A DNA stretch of 64,000 nucleotides from CALVUJ01 sp045128835. Its GTDB lineage: Bacteria > Bacillota_I > Bacilli_A > RFN20 > DUOF01. Positions 1 through 8,913 of the stretch are shown piece after piece; positions within the stretch are counted from its first letter, which is position 1; every line of letters begins with the position of its first letter. The notes below the pieces were generated by a model. The model had not been told where the DNA came from. It did not search any database and saw only the letters and a program-made list of their open reading frames with translations. Where the stretch lies: positions 62,001 through 126,000 of the forward strand of contig JBGVRX010000029.1 of NCBI GenBank assembly GCA_045128835.1, written 5' to 3'. The position numbers and the translations under genes are program-made.

Positions 1-1717
1 GAATGGTTTTACCACCAAATTCTTTGCTGTCCTCAAAATCAAATCTATCAATATCAACTTCGTTATAATTGCCCAAAGCTGTGTTTTTAATTAATTTATC
101 AGCTACCATAAACCTTGCGCTATCACTAACTTCCACATCACTAACTCTAGCTTCCTTTGAACTGTTGATATCAGAAGGACTCATAACAAGAATTTTTGCC
201 TTATCAAACAAATAAGTTACTTGGACATCATCACATCCAAACAATTTATTATATTTATTAAATTCTAAATTATTTAAGCAATCTTGATTTGTATATGAGC
301 AACAAATGTGTGATGCTCCATTTTCGTATTCAAACCAAGAAGATGCAAAATCTCCTACAACACTATTTCCTGATAACCCTTTAACAAAATTTGTGGTAGA
401 TAAGAACGAGAAATCTGCTCCATCAAAAACATACACCGGAGAGTTAATAGCGGTTCCCTCTATTGTTTTTGGACTTTTAGCTACATAAATTCCCTCTTCT
501 AATCCATTGGCTCTTTTTTCAATTGACTCTACAGTCGATATTGTCTTCATCATGTTATTTTCAAATGCCAATGGCAATTTATCAACAATATTTAAATAGT
601 TTCCTTCAACAGTATTTCCTCTTTTTTCAAGGTATTCTGCATATTGCAAAAGTTTATAATAGTCTTCTTTAGAAGTAACACCTTCTGCAAAATCCAATAT
701 TTTAATTAGTCCTTTAATACCTTCAATTTCTTCACTTGTAAAAATAGAAGCAACATTATCTTCGTTATTCACAATAGATTCCATATCAAAATATTCCTTC
801 ATAATTTGAGGTTTATTTTGAGACAAATAATAGGCCCACTTTCTATGTCCCAACATATCTAATGCATAATAGTTTCTAAAAATAGCATCTGCTAAAAGGT
901 TGGCAGCCTCTTTGCTGTCTCCTTGTTTCAATGCAACTTCTGCTTTCGTCTTTGCTAGTAAATACACCTTATTTTTGTTTTCGAAGAAATTATTTAGACC
1001 TTTAACGCTATGTACATTATATGGATTATCTATATCCTTAAATATTTCTATTAAAGAACTTTTTTGAACATCTGTAATTTTTTTATTATTTTTTCTTAAA
1101 TCTCTAATAAGTGGTTGATATTCCTTAAATTCTCTAACCATTTTTTCAAAATTCACTCTAGAAAAATCTATATTTTTCTCATAAAAATGATATAAATATT
1201 TAAAATCAGCCATTTTTTCCTTGTCAGTTAAAATGTCTTTAACAAGAATTAAAGAATGTGGTTTCAAATTTAAATTAAGTATTTTATTAACAAAATCTTC
1301 ACTTAAATTATCGAATACCTCTTGATGTAACACATGAATTTCACTAGCATTAAAAACATTAATATTCTTTCTTTGTTTTAAAATTTTTACGGCTGATTTT
1401 CCAAAATGATTTCCTACAATTTTTAAAAAGGTTTGATGAGTTTTACTATTAATTTGCTCATCATTCATATAATTAAACGCATTGGAAACATTACCATTAT
1501 ACTTATTATTTTCCACGCCAAAAATTCCTTTTTCTACATCCTCATTAATAGCGTCTATCAATTTATTTATTTCTTTTTTAGGAACGGAAGAAATTATTGA
1601 TCTTTCAAAAAAATTAGCCACTAAAGGGCGTATTCTTTTGTCTTTTATTTTCAATAAATAGTAATTTAATCCAGGGTAATTCGCATTACTAAAATCAAAA
1701 ACATTGTTTTTGCTCAT
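1..1717 (-). CDS. Large protein of unknown function, C-terminus cut by window edge
   Basis: An open reading frame of at least 572 codons starts at ATG 1717 and is still open at position 1. The start has a good ribosome binding site (AGGGGTGATTT). There is no signal peptide or membrane segment, so it is probably cytoplasmic. The first roughly 390 residues look mostly helical, charged and rich in Asn/Lys. From about residue 400 the character changes: VYVFDGADFSFLSTTNF, then CCSYTNQD, then YNEVDIDRF near the window edge. That spacing of a hydrophobic strand, a Ser/Thr-rich strand and a late Glu recalls ADP-ribosyltransferase-like folds, but this is a guess from pattern only. It is preceded by a possible extended -10 (TGTTAAAAT, 1745-1753) and lies downstream of the gtrA terminator, so it is probably its own transcription unit. 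I do not recognise the family. Confidence 0.8.
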   Translation of the reverse strand, partial: MSKNNVFDFSNANYPGLNYYLLKIKDKRIRPLVANFFERSIISSVPKKEINKLIDAINEDVEKGIFGVENNKYNGNVSNAFNYMNDEQINSKTHQTFLKIVGNHFGKSAVKILKQRKNINVFNASEIHVLHQEVFDNLSEDFVNKILNLNLKPHSLILVKDILTDKEKMADFKYLYHFYEKNIDFSRVNFEKMVREFKEYQPLIRDLRKNNKKITDVQKSSLIEIFKDIDNPYNVHSVKGLNNFFENKNKVYLLAKTKAEVALKQGDSKEAANLLADAIFRNYYALDMLGHRKWAYYLSQNKPQIMKEYFDMESIVNNEDNVASIFTSEEIEGIKGLIKILDFAEGVTSKEDYYKLLQYAEYLEKRGNTVEGNYLNIVDKLPLAFENNMMKTISTVESIEKRANGLEEGIYVAKSPKTIEGTAINSPVYVFDGADFSFLSTTNFVKGLSGNSVVGDFASSWFEYENGASHICCSYTNQDCLNNLEFNKYNKLFGCDDVQVTYLFDKAKILVMSPSDINSSKEARVSDVEVSDSARFMVADKLIKNTALGNYNEVDIDRFDFEDSKEFGGKTI

Positions 1718-1802
1718 AATAAATCACCCCTATCTATTATCTATATTTTAACACTTACTTTAGGTATTTCCTATTTTTTAAAATGTTTTACACATTATTT
1801 AT

Positions 1803-1826
1803 AAAAAAAAGTGCTTAATTAGCACT
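1803..1826 (-). terminator. Intrinsic terminator of the glycerol operon
   Basis: On the minus strand a 6-bp stem (AGTGCT/AGCACT, 5-nt loop) is followed by eight T residues. The stem includes the gtrA stop codon. Confidence 0.85.
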
Positions 1827-2246
1827 TTCTTCAACTTTATTAACTTTTGTTTCAATACTGTCTTTGAATACATAATATCTTTGATACAAATATTCTGTAG
1901 CAAAGTTAAGAACCATTGTTCCTATTAAAATAACATATTCATTAACGTGTGGCTCTAACCACGCTCCTGCTAGTGTTGTAACAGGAATAAACACTACATA
2001 AAATAACAATGTTTTTGTCATAGCAATAGGAACATTGCTTGCAGATTTAAATGTAAATTCTCTATTTAATGTAAAATTCCAAATAACAGACAATACAACT
2101 GAAATCAAGTATTGAACCCAATATCCACTCTTAAATACAAGTTCATTTAAAAGTGTAAATGAACCTATTTGAATTATTCCTGCTGATAAAGAGAACAAAG
2201 TAAACTTTATAACTCTCAATAACTCTTTTTTCTTATTTTCTTCCAT
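1815..2246 (-). CDS. GtrA-like four-helix membrane protein
   Basis: A 143-residue polytopic protein with four predicted membrane segments and the GtrA family pattern WNFTLNREFTF near residue 56, with a second conserved aromatic stretch (YLYQRYYVF) near the C-terminus. Family members take part in moving lipid-linked sugars across the membrane or in cell-envelope polysaccharide synthesis. Length is typical. The start follows the DUF1667 stop by 2 nt and its ribosome binding site (GAGGAG) overlaps that stop, so it is translated as the last gene of the glycerol operon. Why a GtrA protein should sit in a glycerol operon is not evident; glycolipid or teichoic acid synthesis from glycerol phosphate is a possible link, by inference only. 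Confidence 0.85.
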   Translation of the reverse strand: MEENKKKELLRVIKFTLFSLSAGIIQIGSFTLLNELVFKSGYWVQYLISVVLSVIWNFTLNREFTFKSASNVPIAMTKTLLFYVVFIPVTTLAGAWLEPHVNEYVILIGTMVLNFATEYLYQRYYVFKDSIETKVNKVEESAN

Positions 2247-2248
2247 AT

Positions 2249-2593
2249 TTACTCCTCTATAGTTCTTGTAGCAACAATATCAACACCTAAGTCCATTACA
2301 TTACTTACAATAACATCTTTCACTTTGATTGGTGCACTAACTTCAATATTATCTAAGTAACGCACAATTTCTTGAACTTTATCTTTTGGTACATCTCCAC
2401 TTGTAATAACAGGTAATCTTCTAACAAGTTTAGAATTAATTTTAACTGTTGATGTTAAAGTTCTTTTAGGATCGACAGCTTCTTGTTTTCCATACTTTTC
2501 TCCTCTTATACAAGTATGTCCAGTAACATTACCATTGTCATCAACTTTCAAATGACATCCTTTAGGACAAACAATACAAATAAATTCTTTCAT
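2249..2593 (-). CDS. DUF1667 cysteine-motif protein
   Basis: A 114-residue protein with CIVCPKGCHL at residues 6-15 and HTCIRGEKYG at about 26-35, the pattern of the DUF1667 family. These proteins are consistently encoded next to FAD-dependent glycerol-3-phosphate dehydrogenases and a second flavoprotein in anaerobic Firmicutes, and are presumed to be a small redox subunit. The four N-terminal cysteines could bind a metal or an Fe-S cluster. The ATG at 2593 is chosen over an upstream one because GGAGG lies 9 nt before it. The gene begins 1 nt after the flavoprotein stop, so the two are translationally coupled. Confidence 0.88.
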   Translation of the reverse strand: MKEFICIVCPKGCHLKVDDNGNVTGHTCIRGEKYGKQEAVDPKRTLTSTVKINSKLVRRLPVITSGDVPKDKVQEIVRYLDNIEVSAPIKVKDVIVSNVMDLGVDIVATRTIEE

Positions 2594-2594
2594 T

Positions 2595-3848
2595 TTATCT
2601 ATCCTCCACTTCAATTACTAGTTTACCTTCATTAGTAGTAAATTCTTCTTTCTTTACTACAATTGTTTCCATTTCTGCTGGAAGCAAATGAAGTTTAACT
2701 ACACTTTTTATAACTTGATCATTAAGTTTAATAACAACTTTTTTGTTTTCCATAGGGCCTCTAACTCTAAATTTAAATTCTACATTTTCATCAATGTTTT
2801 CTTTGTTTATAATTTGAGGAATAATATAGCTAATGCCTGTGCCTGGTACACAATCTATTTTTTTATCACTTCTTGTTACTAATCCTTTTAAGTATTTACT
2901 AGCACCTTTACCAGCTGCTCTACCTTCTTTAGTAACAAAATCAACTAAGTCATGAACATGCAAACTATTACCACAAGCAAAAATTCCTTCTTTAGTAGTC
3001 TCCATCATTTCATTAACAATAGGTCCTCTTGTTGAGCTCATTGCCATACCCATATCTTCTAATAAAACATTTGATGGAAGTAATCCTACAGATAAAAGCA
3101 ATGTATCAACATCAAACTCTATTTCAGTACCTGGAATGAAATTAAACTTTTCATCAACCTTACTTATAACAACCTTTTCAATTCTATCTTTACCAATAAT
3201 ATTACTTACTGAATGAGATAAATATAAAGGAATATCAAAATCATTTAAACATTGTACAATGTTACGGTTCAATCCATTAGAATACGGCATTAATTCTGCT
3301 ACTCCTAATACTTTAGCACCTTCCAAAGTCATTCTTCTTGCCATAATAAGTCCAATATCTCCACTACCTAATATGAACACTCTTTTACCAACTAAATAAC
3401 CATCAATATTTAAATATCTTTGAGCAAGACCAGCACTCATAATTCCACTAGGTCTCTCTCCAGGAATTGCAATAGCACCTCTTGTTCTTTCACTACATCC
3501 AGTAGACATAACTATCGCTTTTGCTTTAATAACACAATATCCATCTTTATCATTTGAATAAATAATTGTTTTGTCTTCATTAATACCTAAAACCATTGTA
3601 TCTACTTTATATTCAATACCACACTCTTTAAATTTATCAACAAATCTTTGAGCATATTCAGGACCTGCTAACTGTTCTTTAAACTCATGCAAACCAAATC
3701 CATTGTGAATACATTGAAGTAAAATACCACCTAAATATTTTTCTTTTTCTAAAAGAAGAATACTTTTAATTCCTTCTTCATAAGCAGTTAAGGCTGCAGC
3801 TAAACCAGCACTTCCTCCACCAACTACAACTAAATCATATTCTCTCAT
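2595..3848 (-). CDS. FAD/NAD(P)-binding oxidoreductase of the glycerol-3-phosphate dehydrogenase system
   Basis: A 417-residue pyridine nucleotide-disulfide-type flavoprotein. The N-terminal FAD-binding fold carries GGGSAGLAAALTA at about residues 10-22; a second Rossmann motif for NAD(P) (LGSGDIGL) lies mid-protein, and the FAD-closing motif FACGNSLHVHDLVD follows. No CxxC disulfide is visible. In related operons this protein pairs with the dehydrogenase encoded upstream and the DUF1667 protein downstream, probably passing electrons from glycerol-3-phosphate oxidation to NAD or another carrier. ATG 3848 is preceded by GGAGGG at 8 nt; the longer in-frame extension upstream lies inside the dehydrogenase gene and is not credible. 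Confidence 0.9.
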   Translation of the reverse strand: MREYDLVVVGGGSAGLAAALTAYEEGIKSILLLEKEKYLGGILLQCIHNGFGLHEFKEQLAGPEYAQRFVDKFKECGIEYKVDTMVLGINEDKTIIYSNDKDGYCVIKAKAIVMSTGCSERTRGAIAIPGERPSGIMSAGLAQRYLNIDGYLVGKRVFILGSGDIGLIMARRMTLEGAKVLGVAELMPYSNGLNRNIVQCLNDFDIPLYLSHSVSNIIGKDRIEKVVISKVDEKFNFIPGTEIEFDVDTLLLSVGLLPSNVLLEDMGMAMSSTRGPIVNEMMETTKEGIFACGNSLHVHDLVDFVTKEGRAAGKGASKYLKGLVTRSDKKIDCVPGTGISYIIPQIINKENIDENVEFKFRVRGPMENKKVVIKLNDQVIKSVVKLHLLPAEMETIVVKKEEFTTNEGKLVIEVEDR

Positions 3849-3849
3849 G

Positions 3850-5274
3850 TTATTTTCCCTCCTTTGTTTCGCTTTGCAAGATGTATGAATCTTTTGAATC
3901 ATAGCGGACATTTAAAGGATTTAAATTTAACTCTCTAGCAAGAATTTCTACTACTAATGGTTCACAGAAACCACCTTGACATTTTCCAAAACCTGGACGA
4001 CATCTTTTCTTAACCCCTTTAATTGTTCTAGCTCCAGCATTTCTTCTAATGCAATCTACAACTTCACCTTCACTAATACCTTCACATCTACAAATAATAT
4101 GACCATAGGCAGGGTTATTTCTAATAAGTTCATTTCTTTCTTCAATACTCATTTTATTAAGTCTAATAACTTTTCTTCTAAATGGATTGAAGTTGTTATT
4201 TTTCTCTAAATCCAATACACCATTAACTAATTTAACAGCTTCCTTAGCAATTGCAGGAGCACTTGCAAGTCCTGGAGATTCAATACCACCTAGATTTACA
4301 AAACCATCTACTTCTTCAATAACAAAATCATGAGTAGAACCAGTTGCTCTTAAACCACTGAATTGTCTTATAATATAACCGAAAGGAATATCTCTAACTA
4401 ATTTTGTTGAACTACTTCTAACGTTATCTAAAGTTAACTTATCTGTAGATAAGTCTTCTTTATCATCAACAAACTCACTACTTGGCCCAACCAAATAATT
4501 TCCGTGAGTTGTAGGAGTAACCAAAATTCCTTTTCCTTTTTCTGTAGGAACAGGGAAAATAACATGGCTTACAAAAGGTTTCTCAAAGTGATCCAAAACA
4601 AAATATTCACCTTTTCTAGGAGTTATTTCGAAATGATTAATTCCTGCCATTTTAGAAATCTTATCACTATATAACCCTGCAGCATTTACAACAACCTTAG
4701 CTTCATATTCAGTTTTATTTGTCTTAACAATATATTTATCAGATAATTTTCCTATTTCTACAACTTCTTCATTTAATAAAATATCTACACCATTATCCAT
4801 TGCATTTTCACATAAAGCTACACATAACTCAAATGGATTAATAATTCCTGCAGTAGGAGCATATAAAGATCCAATTACCGCATCACTAACATATGGTTCT
4901 ATTTTCTTTGTTTCTTCTTTATTTAATATTTTAACTTCAACATTATTTTCCTTTGCTCTAGGAAGATAACTTTCAATAATTTTCATTTCTTCTTCATCAG
5001 TAGCGCAAGTTAAAGAACCAATTCTTTTAAATTCAACATCCAACTCTTTAGTTAATAAGTCGTACATTGCATTTCCTTCAACATTATATTTAGCTTTATT
5101 TGTTCCTGGTTTTGGATCATATCCTGAGTGAACAATTGCACTGTTTGCCATTGAGGTAACGTTACCAACATCACTTTCTTTATCTAAAACCAAAACTTTT
5201 GCTTTATATTTTGATAACTCTCTAGCTACACTGGCACCTATTACTCCAGCACCAATAATAATTACATCATACAT
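3850..5274 (-). CDS. FAD-dependent glycerol-3-phosphate dehydrogenase with BFD-type Fe-S domain (GlpA-like)
   Basis: A 474-residue protein with an N-terminal DAO-type FAD domain (GAGVIGASVARELS, residues 8-21; SMANSAIVHSGYDPKPGT near 42-59) and a C-terminal BFD-like domain whose Cys396, Cys398, Cys432 and Cys437 (CRC, then GKCQGGFC) should bind a [2Fe-2S] cluster. It should oxidise sn-glycerol-3-phosphate to dihydroxyacetone phosphate. Proteins of this architecture are also named LhgO-like, but glpK directly upstream, the flavoprotein and the DUF1667 protein favour the glycerol role. It is distinct from the short aerobic GlpO oxidase. The 17-nt gap to glpK contains the ribosome binding site. 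Confidence 0.88.
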   Translation of the reverse strand: MYDVIIIGAGVIGASVARELSKYKAKVLVLDKESDVGNVTSMANSAIVHSGYDPKPGTNKAKYNVEGNAMYDLLTKELDVEFKRIGSLTCATDEEEMKIIESYLPRAKENNVEVKILNKEETKKIEPYVSDAVIGSLYAPTAGIINPFELCVALCENAMDNGVDILLNEEVVEIGKLSDKYIVKTNKTEYEAKVVVNAAGLYSDKISKMAGINHFEITPRKGEYFVLDHFEKPFVSHVIFPVPTEKGKGILVTPTTHGNYLVGPSSEFVDDKEDLSTDKLTLDNVRSSSTKLVRDIPFGYIIRQFSGLRATGSTHDFVIEEVDGFVNLGGIESPGLASAPAIAKEAVKLVNGVLDLEKNNNFNPFRRKVIRLNKMSIEERNELIRNNPAYGHIICRCEGISEGEVVDCIRRNAGARTIKGVKKRCRPGFGKCQGGFCEPLVVEILARELNLNPLNVRYDSKDSYILQSETKEGK

Positions 5275-5291
5275 AAGTTATATCTCCTTCC

Positions 5292-6800
5292 TTATTTACC
5301 AACATTAGGTTTAAATGTTCTAGTTGATGCAACCGCTTGTTTCCATCCACTATATATTTTTTCAACGTTTTTCAAAGTTCTTGAAGGAACAAAAATTCTT
5401 TCAATCTCTCTTAATTTTTTTATTTCAGTAGTATCTTTATAAACGCCTGTTGCAAGTCCTGCTAAATAAGCAGCACCTAATGCTGTTGTCTCTAAATTAG
5501 TAGGTCTCATTATATTACAGTTCAAAATATCGCTTTGGAATTGCATCAAGAAATTATTCGCACATGCCCCTCCATCAACAGCTAAAGTCTTAAACTTAAT
5601 CTTTGATTCCTCTTTCATAACTTCCATTACATCTTTACTTTGGAAAGCTATAGCCTCAATAGTAGCTCTTATAATATGCTCTTTAGAAGTAGCTCTAGTT
5701 AAACCAAATATAGCACCTCTAGCATCATTATCCCAATAAGGAGTTCCCATTCCTACAAATGAAGGAACAACATATACTCCATCACAACTTGCAATTCTAG
5801 TTGCGTATATTTCACTTTCTTTTGCGTTTTTAAACATTCTAAGTCCATCTCTTAACCATTGAATTGAACTTCCACCAATAAACACAGAACCTTCTAAAGC
5901 ATATTCTACTTTACCATTAATTCCCCAAGCAATTGTTGTTAAAAGACCGTTTTTAGAATATATAGGAGTAGTAGATGTATTCATAAGCATGAAGCATCCT
6001 GTACCATATGTATTTTTAATATCTCCTTTATTAAAACAGCCTTGACCAAACAAAGATGATTGTTGGTCTCCTGCGATACCCGCGATAGGAATAGATACAC
6101 CAAACGTTTCTTCTAGTCTACTAGCGTTACCATAAACTTCACTTGAAGATTTAACTTCTGGAAGCATACTTCTAGGAATATCAAATAATTTTAACAATTC
6201 TTCGTCCCACTCTAATGTATTGATGTTAAATAAACATGTTCTAGAAGCATTTGTATAATCTGTAACATGTACTTCACCTTTAGTAAGTTTCCAAACTAAC
6301 CATGTATCAATTGTTCCAAAAGCAAGTTTACCAGCTTCAGCTTTAGCTCTTGCTCCTTCAACATTATCTAAAATCCATTTTATTTTACTTGCAGAAAAGT
6401 AAGGATTTAGCAATAATCCTGTTTTTTCATGAATCATAGTTTCATATCCATCTGCAATCAGTTTTTCGCAAATGTCTTGTGATTGACGAGATTGCCAAAC
6501 AATCGCATTATAAATTGGTTCACTTGTTTCTTTGTCCCAAACAACTGTTGTTTCTCTTTGATTAGTTATTCCAATTGCAGCAATTTCTGCCGGATTAATT
6601 TCTTCTCTATTTACTGCTTCTTTTACCACTTCATAAGTAGTATGCCAAATTTCTTCAGCATCATGTTCTACCCATCCACTTTTAGGACAAATTTGTGTAA
6701 ATTCTAATTGAGCACTACTTAATTTGTGACCTTTTTTATTAAATACTATTGCTCTAGAACTTGTAGTACCTTGATCAATTGCTAAAATATATTTTTTCAT
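5292..6800 (-). CDS. glpK: Glycerol kinase
   Basis: A full-length 502-residue FGGY kinase. It opens with ILAIDQGTTSSRAIVFN, and also shows GITNQRETTVVWD, the central GIAGDQQSSLFGQGCF and the C-terminal LAVDGGACANNFLMQFQSD, all diagnostic of GlpK. It phosphorylates glycerol to glycerol-3-phosphate with ATP in the cytoplasm. Its ATG shares one base with the stop of the lipase gene (TAATG), so the two are translationally coupled: the lipase releases glycerol and the kinase traps it. No glycerol facilitator (glpF) is present in the window. Confidence 0.98.
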   Translation of the reverse strand: MKKYILAIDQGTTSSRAIVFNKKGHKLSSAQLEFTQICPKSGWVEHDAEEIWHTTYEVVKEAVNREEINPAEIAAIGITNQRETTVVWDKETSEPIYNAIVWQSRQSQDICEKLIADGYETMIHEKTGLLLNPYFSASKIKWILDNVEGARAKAEAGKLAFGTIDTWLVWKLTKGEVHVTDYTNASRTCLFNINTLEWDEELLKLFDIPRSMLPEVKSSSEVYGNASRLEETFGVSIPIAGIAGDQQSSLFGQGCFNKGDIKNTYGTGCFMLMNTSTTPIYSKNGLLTTIAWGINGKVEYALEGSVFIGGSSIQWLRDGLRMFKNAKESEIYATRIASCDGVYVVPSFVGMGTPYWDNDARGAIFGLTRATSKEHIIRATIEAIAFQSKDVMEVMKEESKIKFKTLAVDGGACANNFLMQFQSDILNCNIMRPTNLETTALGAAYLAGLATGVYKDTTEIKKLREIERIFVPSRTLKNVEKIYSGWKQAVASTRTFKPNVGK

Positions 6801-7630
6801 TATTTTTTCACCCTTTCATTACACCATTCTATCAAATCTTTAATAACTTCATCTTTAGTAACCTCATTAAATATTTCATGATATAAGTTAGGATATATTT
6901 TCAATTTTTTATCTTCACATGCCAAATTAGCAAATGTCCATTCTCCAATATCCTTTCCTACCACACCATCTTTTTCACCATGCATAACAAAAGTAGGACA
7001 TGTTATATTTTTTATGTTATTTTGAACAAACTTTGTACCAACAACAAAAGCATTGCCTAATAATCTAAAACTAACTTTTTTTATAACAAGAGGATCGTTA
7101 TTATATTTTTCTCCTACTTCTTTAACACTACAAACAGCATCACCAAGTTTGTTTGTATAGTTTATTTTGCTCATTAACTTAAATGGCAAAAACTTAATTG
7201 CTTTTGCTGATTTAGGGCATCTAGTTGCTCCTCCTGAAATCCCAAGCAAATCAACTTTATTAGGATATTTACTTGTATATGCTGTAGATACAAGCCCCCC
7301 CATAGAATGCCCTACCATAATAAGTTTTAAACCTTTATTTTCCTTTTTTATCATCTCAACAAAAATATCTAAGTCGTCTAAGTAATCAACAAAGTCTTCT
7401 AAATATCCTCTTCTACCTTCTGATTTACCATGACCTCTTGCATCATATCTGTAAACATTATATCCTGCATTATTAAAATCCTTTGTTATCTCATCATATC
7501 TTCCTAAATGTTCACAAATTCCATGCACAAAAACAACAGCAGCTTTAGGTTCATCTACTTTATTTACACTATAAAAAATCTTTGTATCTTTGCTTCCTAA
7601 AAACATGCTCTCATAATCGGCGTAATCCAT
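6800..7630 (-). CDS. Monoacylglycerol lipase-type alpha/beta hydrolase
   Basis: A 276-residue alpha/beta hydrolase without signal peptide. The oxyanion strand VVFVHGICEH lies at 32-41, the nucleophile elbow GHSMGG places Ser109, the acid is probably the Asp of VMHGEKDGVV, and the base is the His of NLYHEIF. The HG-x-x-EH-x-x-RY pattern is typical of monoglyceride lipases and lysophospholipases. As first gene of the glycerol operon it most likely hydrolyses monoglycerides (or other glycerol esters) to glycerol for GlpK; the exact substrate is inferred from context. Confidence 0.88.
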   Translation of the reverse strand: MDYADYESMFLGSKDTKIFYSVNKVDEPKAAVVFVHGICEHLGRYDEITKDFNNAGYNVYRYDARGHGKSEGRRGYLEDFVDYLDDLDIFVEMIKKENKGLKLIMVGHSMGGLVSTAYTSKYPNKVDLLGISGGATRCPKSAKAIKFLPFKLMSKINYTNKLGDAVCSVKEVGEKYNNDPLVIKKVSFRLLGNAFVVGTKFVQNNIKNITCPTFVMHGEKDGVVGKDIGEWTFANLACEDKKLKIYPNLYHEIFNEVTKDEVIKDLIEWCNERVKK

Positions 7631-7671
7631 TATCTCACTCCTTTTATTTAACCTGTCTTCTCTTTAATTTA

Positions 7672-7677
7672 ATTATA
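7672..7677 (-). promoter_or_regulatory. Probable -10 box of the glycerol operon
   Basis: TATAAT on the minus strand, 42 nt before the lipase start. No convincing -35 is seen 17 nt upstream, so an activator or a non-canonical promoter is possible. Confidence 0.4.
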
Positions 7678-7724
7678 CTATTATTATTTAGTTTCCCCTA
7701 GAATTTAAAAGATATTTTTTACAC

Positions 7725-7750
7725 AAAAAAAACACAGATTTCTGTGTTTT
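7725..7750 (-). terminator. Intrinsic terminator after the zinc-ribbon membrane protein
   Basis: A perfect 8-bp stem (AACACAGA/TCTGTGTT, 2-nt spacer) followed by a T tract on the minus strand. Confidence 0.85.
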
Positions 7751-7778
7751 CATTGTTTAATTACTTAAATAAAATTAC

Positions 7779-8156
7779 CTATTGAGGCATATTTGGAATA
7801 TTCGCAAACAATTCAGGTTTTAATAACACAAGTGCTACTAAAGCTGCAGACAAAATAAATGCAAACAATGCCACTAATAGTTGTGCTCTAGCAAATCCTT
7901 TCTTTGTTAAATCTTGTGTAGAACCAAAGGCCCATTTAAAGATTAGAACGATTTGAATGATACTACCAATTAAAGGAATACATGGTAACAAATAGAAACC
8001 AATCCATCTCCACGCTGTTAATGGTTTTTCTCCCTCTGCTTGTCTTTCCTCTTTAACATAGTTCACTTTAGTATCATATTTTTCTACTGGTGTTCCACAA
8101 AAGGCACAATTACTAGCGTAACTCTCTAACTTACCTCCACACTTTTGGCAAAACAT
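7779..8156 (-). CDS. Zinc-ribbon membrane protein
   Basis: A 125-residue protein with an N-terminal zinc ribbon (CQKCGG at 3-8, CAFCGT near 17-22), a polar linker, and two hydrophobic segments (around 55-75 and 90-110). This is the common architecture of small zinc_ribbon membrane proteins of unknown function in Firmicutes. The second hydrophobic stretch contains FARAQLLVALFAFI. ATG 8156 is used because AGGAGTGATT lies just upstream; the earlier in-frame GTG is part of that ribosome binding site. The gene is flanked by terminators and appears monocistronic. Confidence 0.8.
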   Translation of the reverse strand: MFCQKCGGKLESYASNCAFCGTPVEKYDTKVNYVKEERQAEGEKPLTAWRWIGFYLLPCIPLIGSIIQIVLIFKWAFGSTQDLTKKGFARAQLLVALFAFILSAALVALVLLKPELFANIPNMPQ

Positions 8157-8257
8157 ACGAATCACTCCTTTTTCTTATTATAATTCTTTTTTCCTTATTT
8201 TTACAATTAATTTTAAAGATAAGTGGATTAATTGTTATGAATTCTATTTTAACAATA

Positions 8258-8283
8258 AAAAAAGAGCCGTTTGGCCCTTCTTT
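8258..8283 (-). terminator. Intrinsic terminator of hpf
   Basis: Stem AAGGGCC/GGCTCTT (one G-T pair, 4-nt loop) followed by T7 on the minus strand, directly after the hpf stop. Confidence 0.85.
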
Positions 8284-8288
8284 ATAAA

Positions 8289-8822
8289 TTACTCAACTTC
8301 GATTAAACCGTATCCGCCGTTTCTACGTCTATAAACAACAGCATAGTTTTCATTTTCGCTATCTTTATAAATATAGAAATCATGTCCTAACATAGTCATG
8401 TTAGCAATTGCTTGGTCTAAATCCATAACGTCAACGCTGATAACTTTAGTTTTTACTAAAATTTCTTTTTCGTCTTTCTTTTCCTCACTAATTTCATCTA
8501 ATGCTAAAACGCTTCCTAAATGTTCTTTATTTTTTCTGTTCATTTTAGTCTTAGCTTTTCTTAATTGTGATTCTAATTTTTCAACAGCTTCATCAACACC
8601 GTTGTAAATATTTTCGTTGATAACTTCTGCTCTTAGAACAGCAACTTTTGTAGGGATAGTAACTTCAATTTTTTGTCCTACTTTGTAAGTTCTAACTAAT
8701 ACTCTACATTCAACGTCTTCACCAACGATGAAAAACTTTTCTAATACTTTTAATTTATCTTCGATAACATTTTTCATTGCCTCAGTTACTTCAATATTTT
8801 TTCCAACTACTTGATACTTCAT
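8289..8822 (-). CDS. hpf: Ribosome hibernation promoting factor, long form
   Basis: A 177-residue protein with the N-terminal S30AE/YfiA domain (residues 1-100: KYQVVGKNIEVTEAMKN, then EVTIPTK) and the C-terminal dimerisation domain (about 120-177, DLDQAIANMTMLGHDFYIYK and RRRNGGYGLIE). The two-domain long form joins 70S ribosomes into inactive 100S dimers in stationary phase. The start has a good AAGGAGG site. It is monocistronic, with its own promoter at 8852-8880 and a terminator. Confidence 0.96.
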   Translation of the reverse strand: MKYQVVGKNIEVTEAMKNVIEDKLKVLEKFFIVGEDVECRVLVRTYKVGQKIEVTIPTKVAVLRAEVINENIYNGVDEAVEKLESQLRKAKTKMNRKNKEHLGSVLALDEISEEKKDEKEILVKTKVISVDVMDLDQAIANMTMLGHDFYIYKDSENENYAVVYRRRNGGYGLIEVE

Positions 8823-8851
8823 AATTATTCCTCCTTAACTAACGCATAGTA

Positions 8852-8880
8852 ATATTAACATAATATTTTCCTTAATACAA
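8852..8880 (-). promoter_or_regulatory. Promoter of hpf
   Basis: On the minus strand TTGTAT and TAATAT are separated by exactly 17 bp, and the -10 ends 30 nt before the hpf start codon. Confidence 0.65.
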
Positions 8881-8883
8881 TAT

Positions 8884-8913
8884 TTACAAAACAAATTAAA
8901 TGATTATTTAATT
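8884..8913 (-). terminator. Weak AT-only terminator of the lemA operon
   Basis: An 8-bp all-AT stem (AATTAAAT/ATTTAATT, 4-nt loop) followed by TTGTTTTG on the minus strand, overlapping the stop codon of the last gene. It runs straight into the hpf promoter. Confidence 0.4.

Noticed and set aside
2688..2882. Open frames on the plus strand opposite the glycerol, Rnf and rpo genes
   Set aside because: They lie wholly opposite well-supported genes, lack ribosome binding sites and have no family resemblance.
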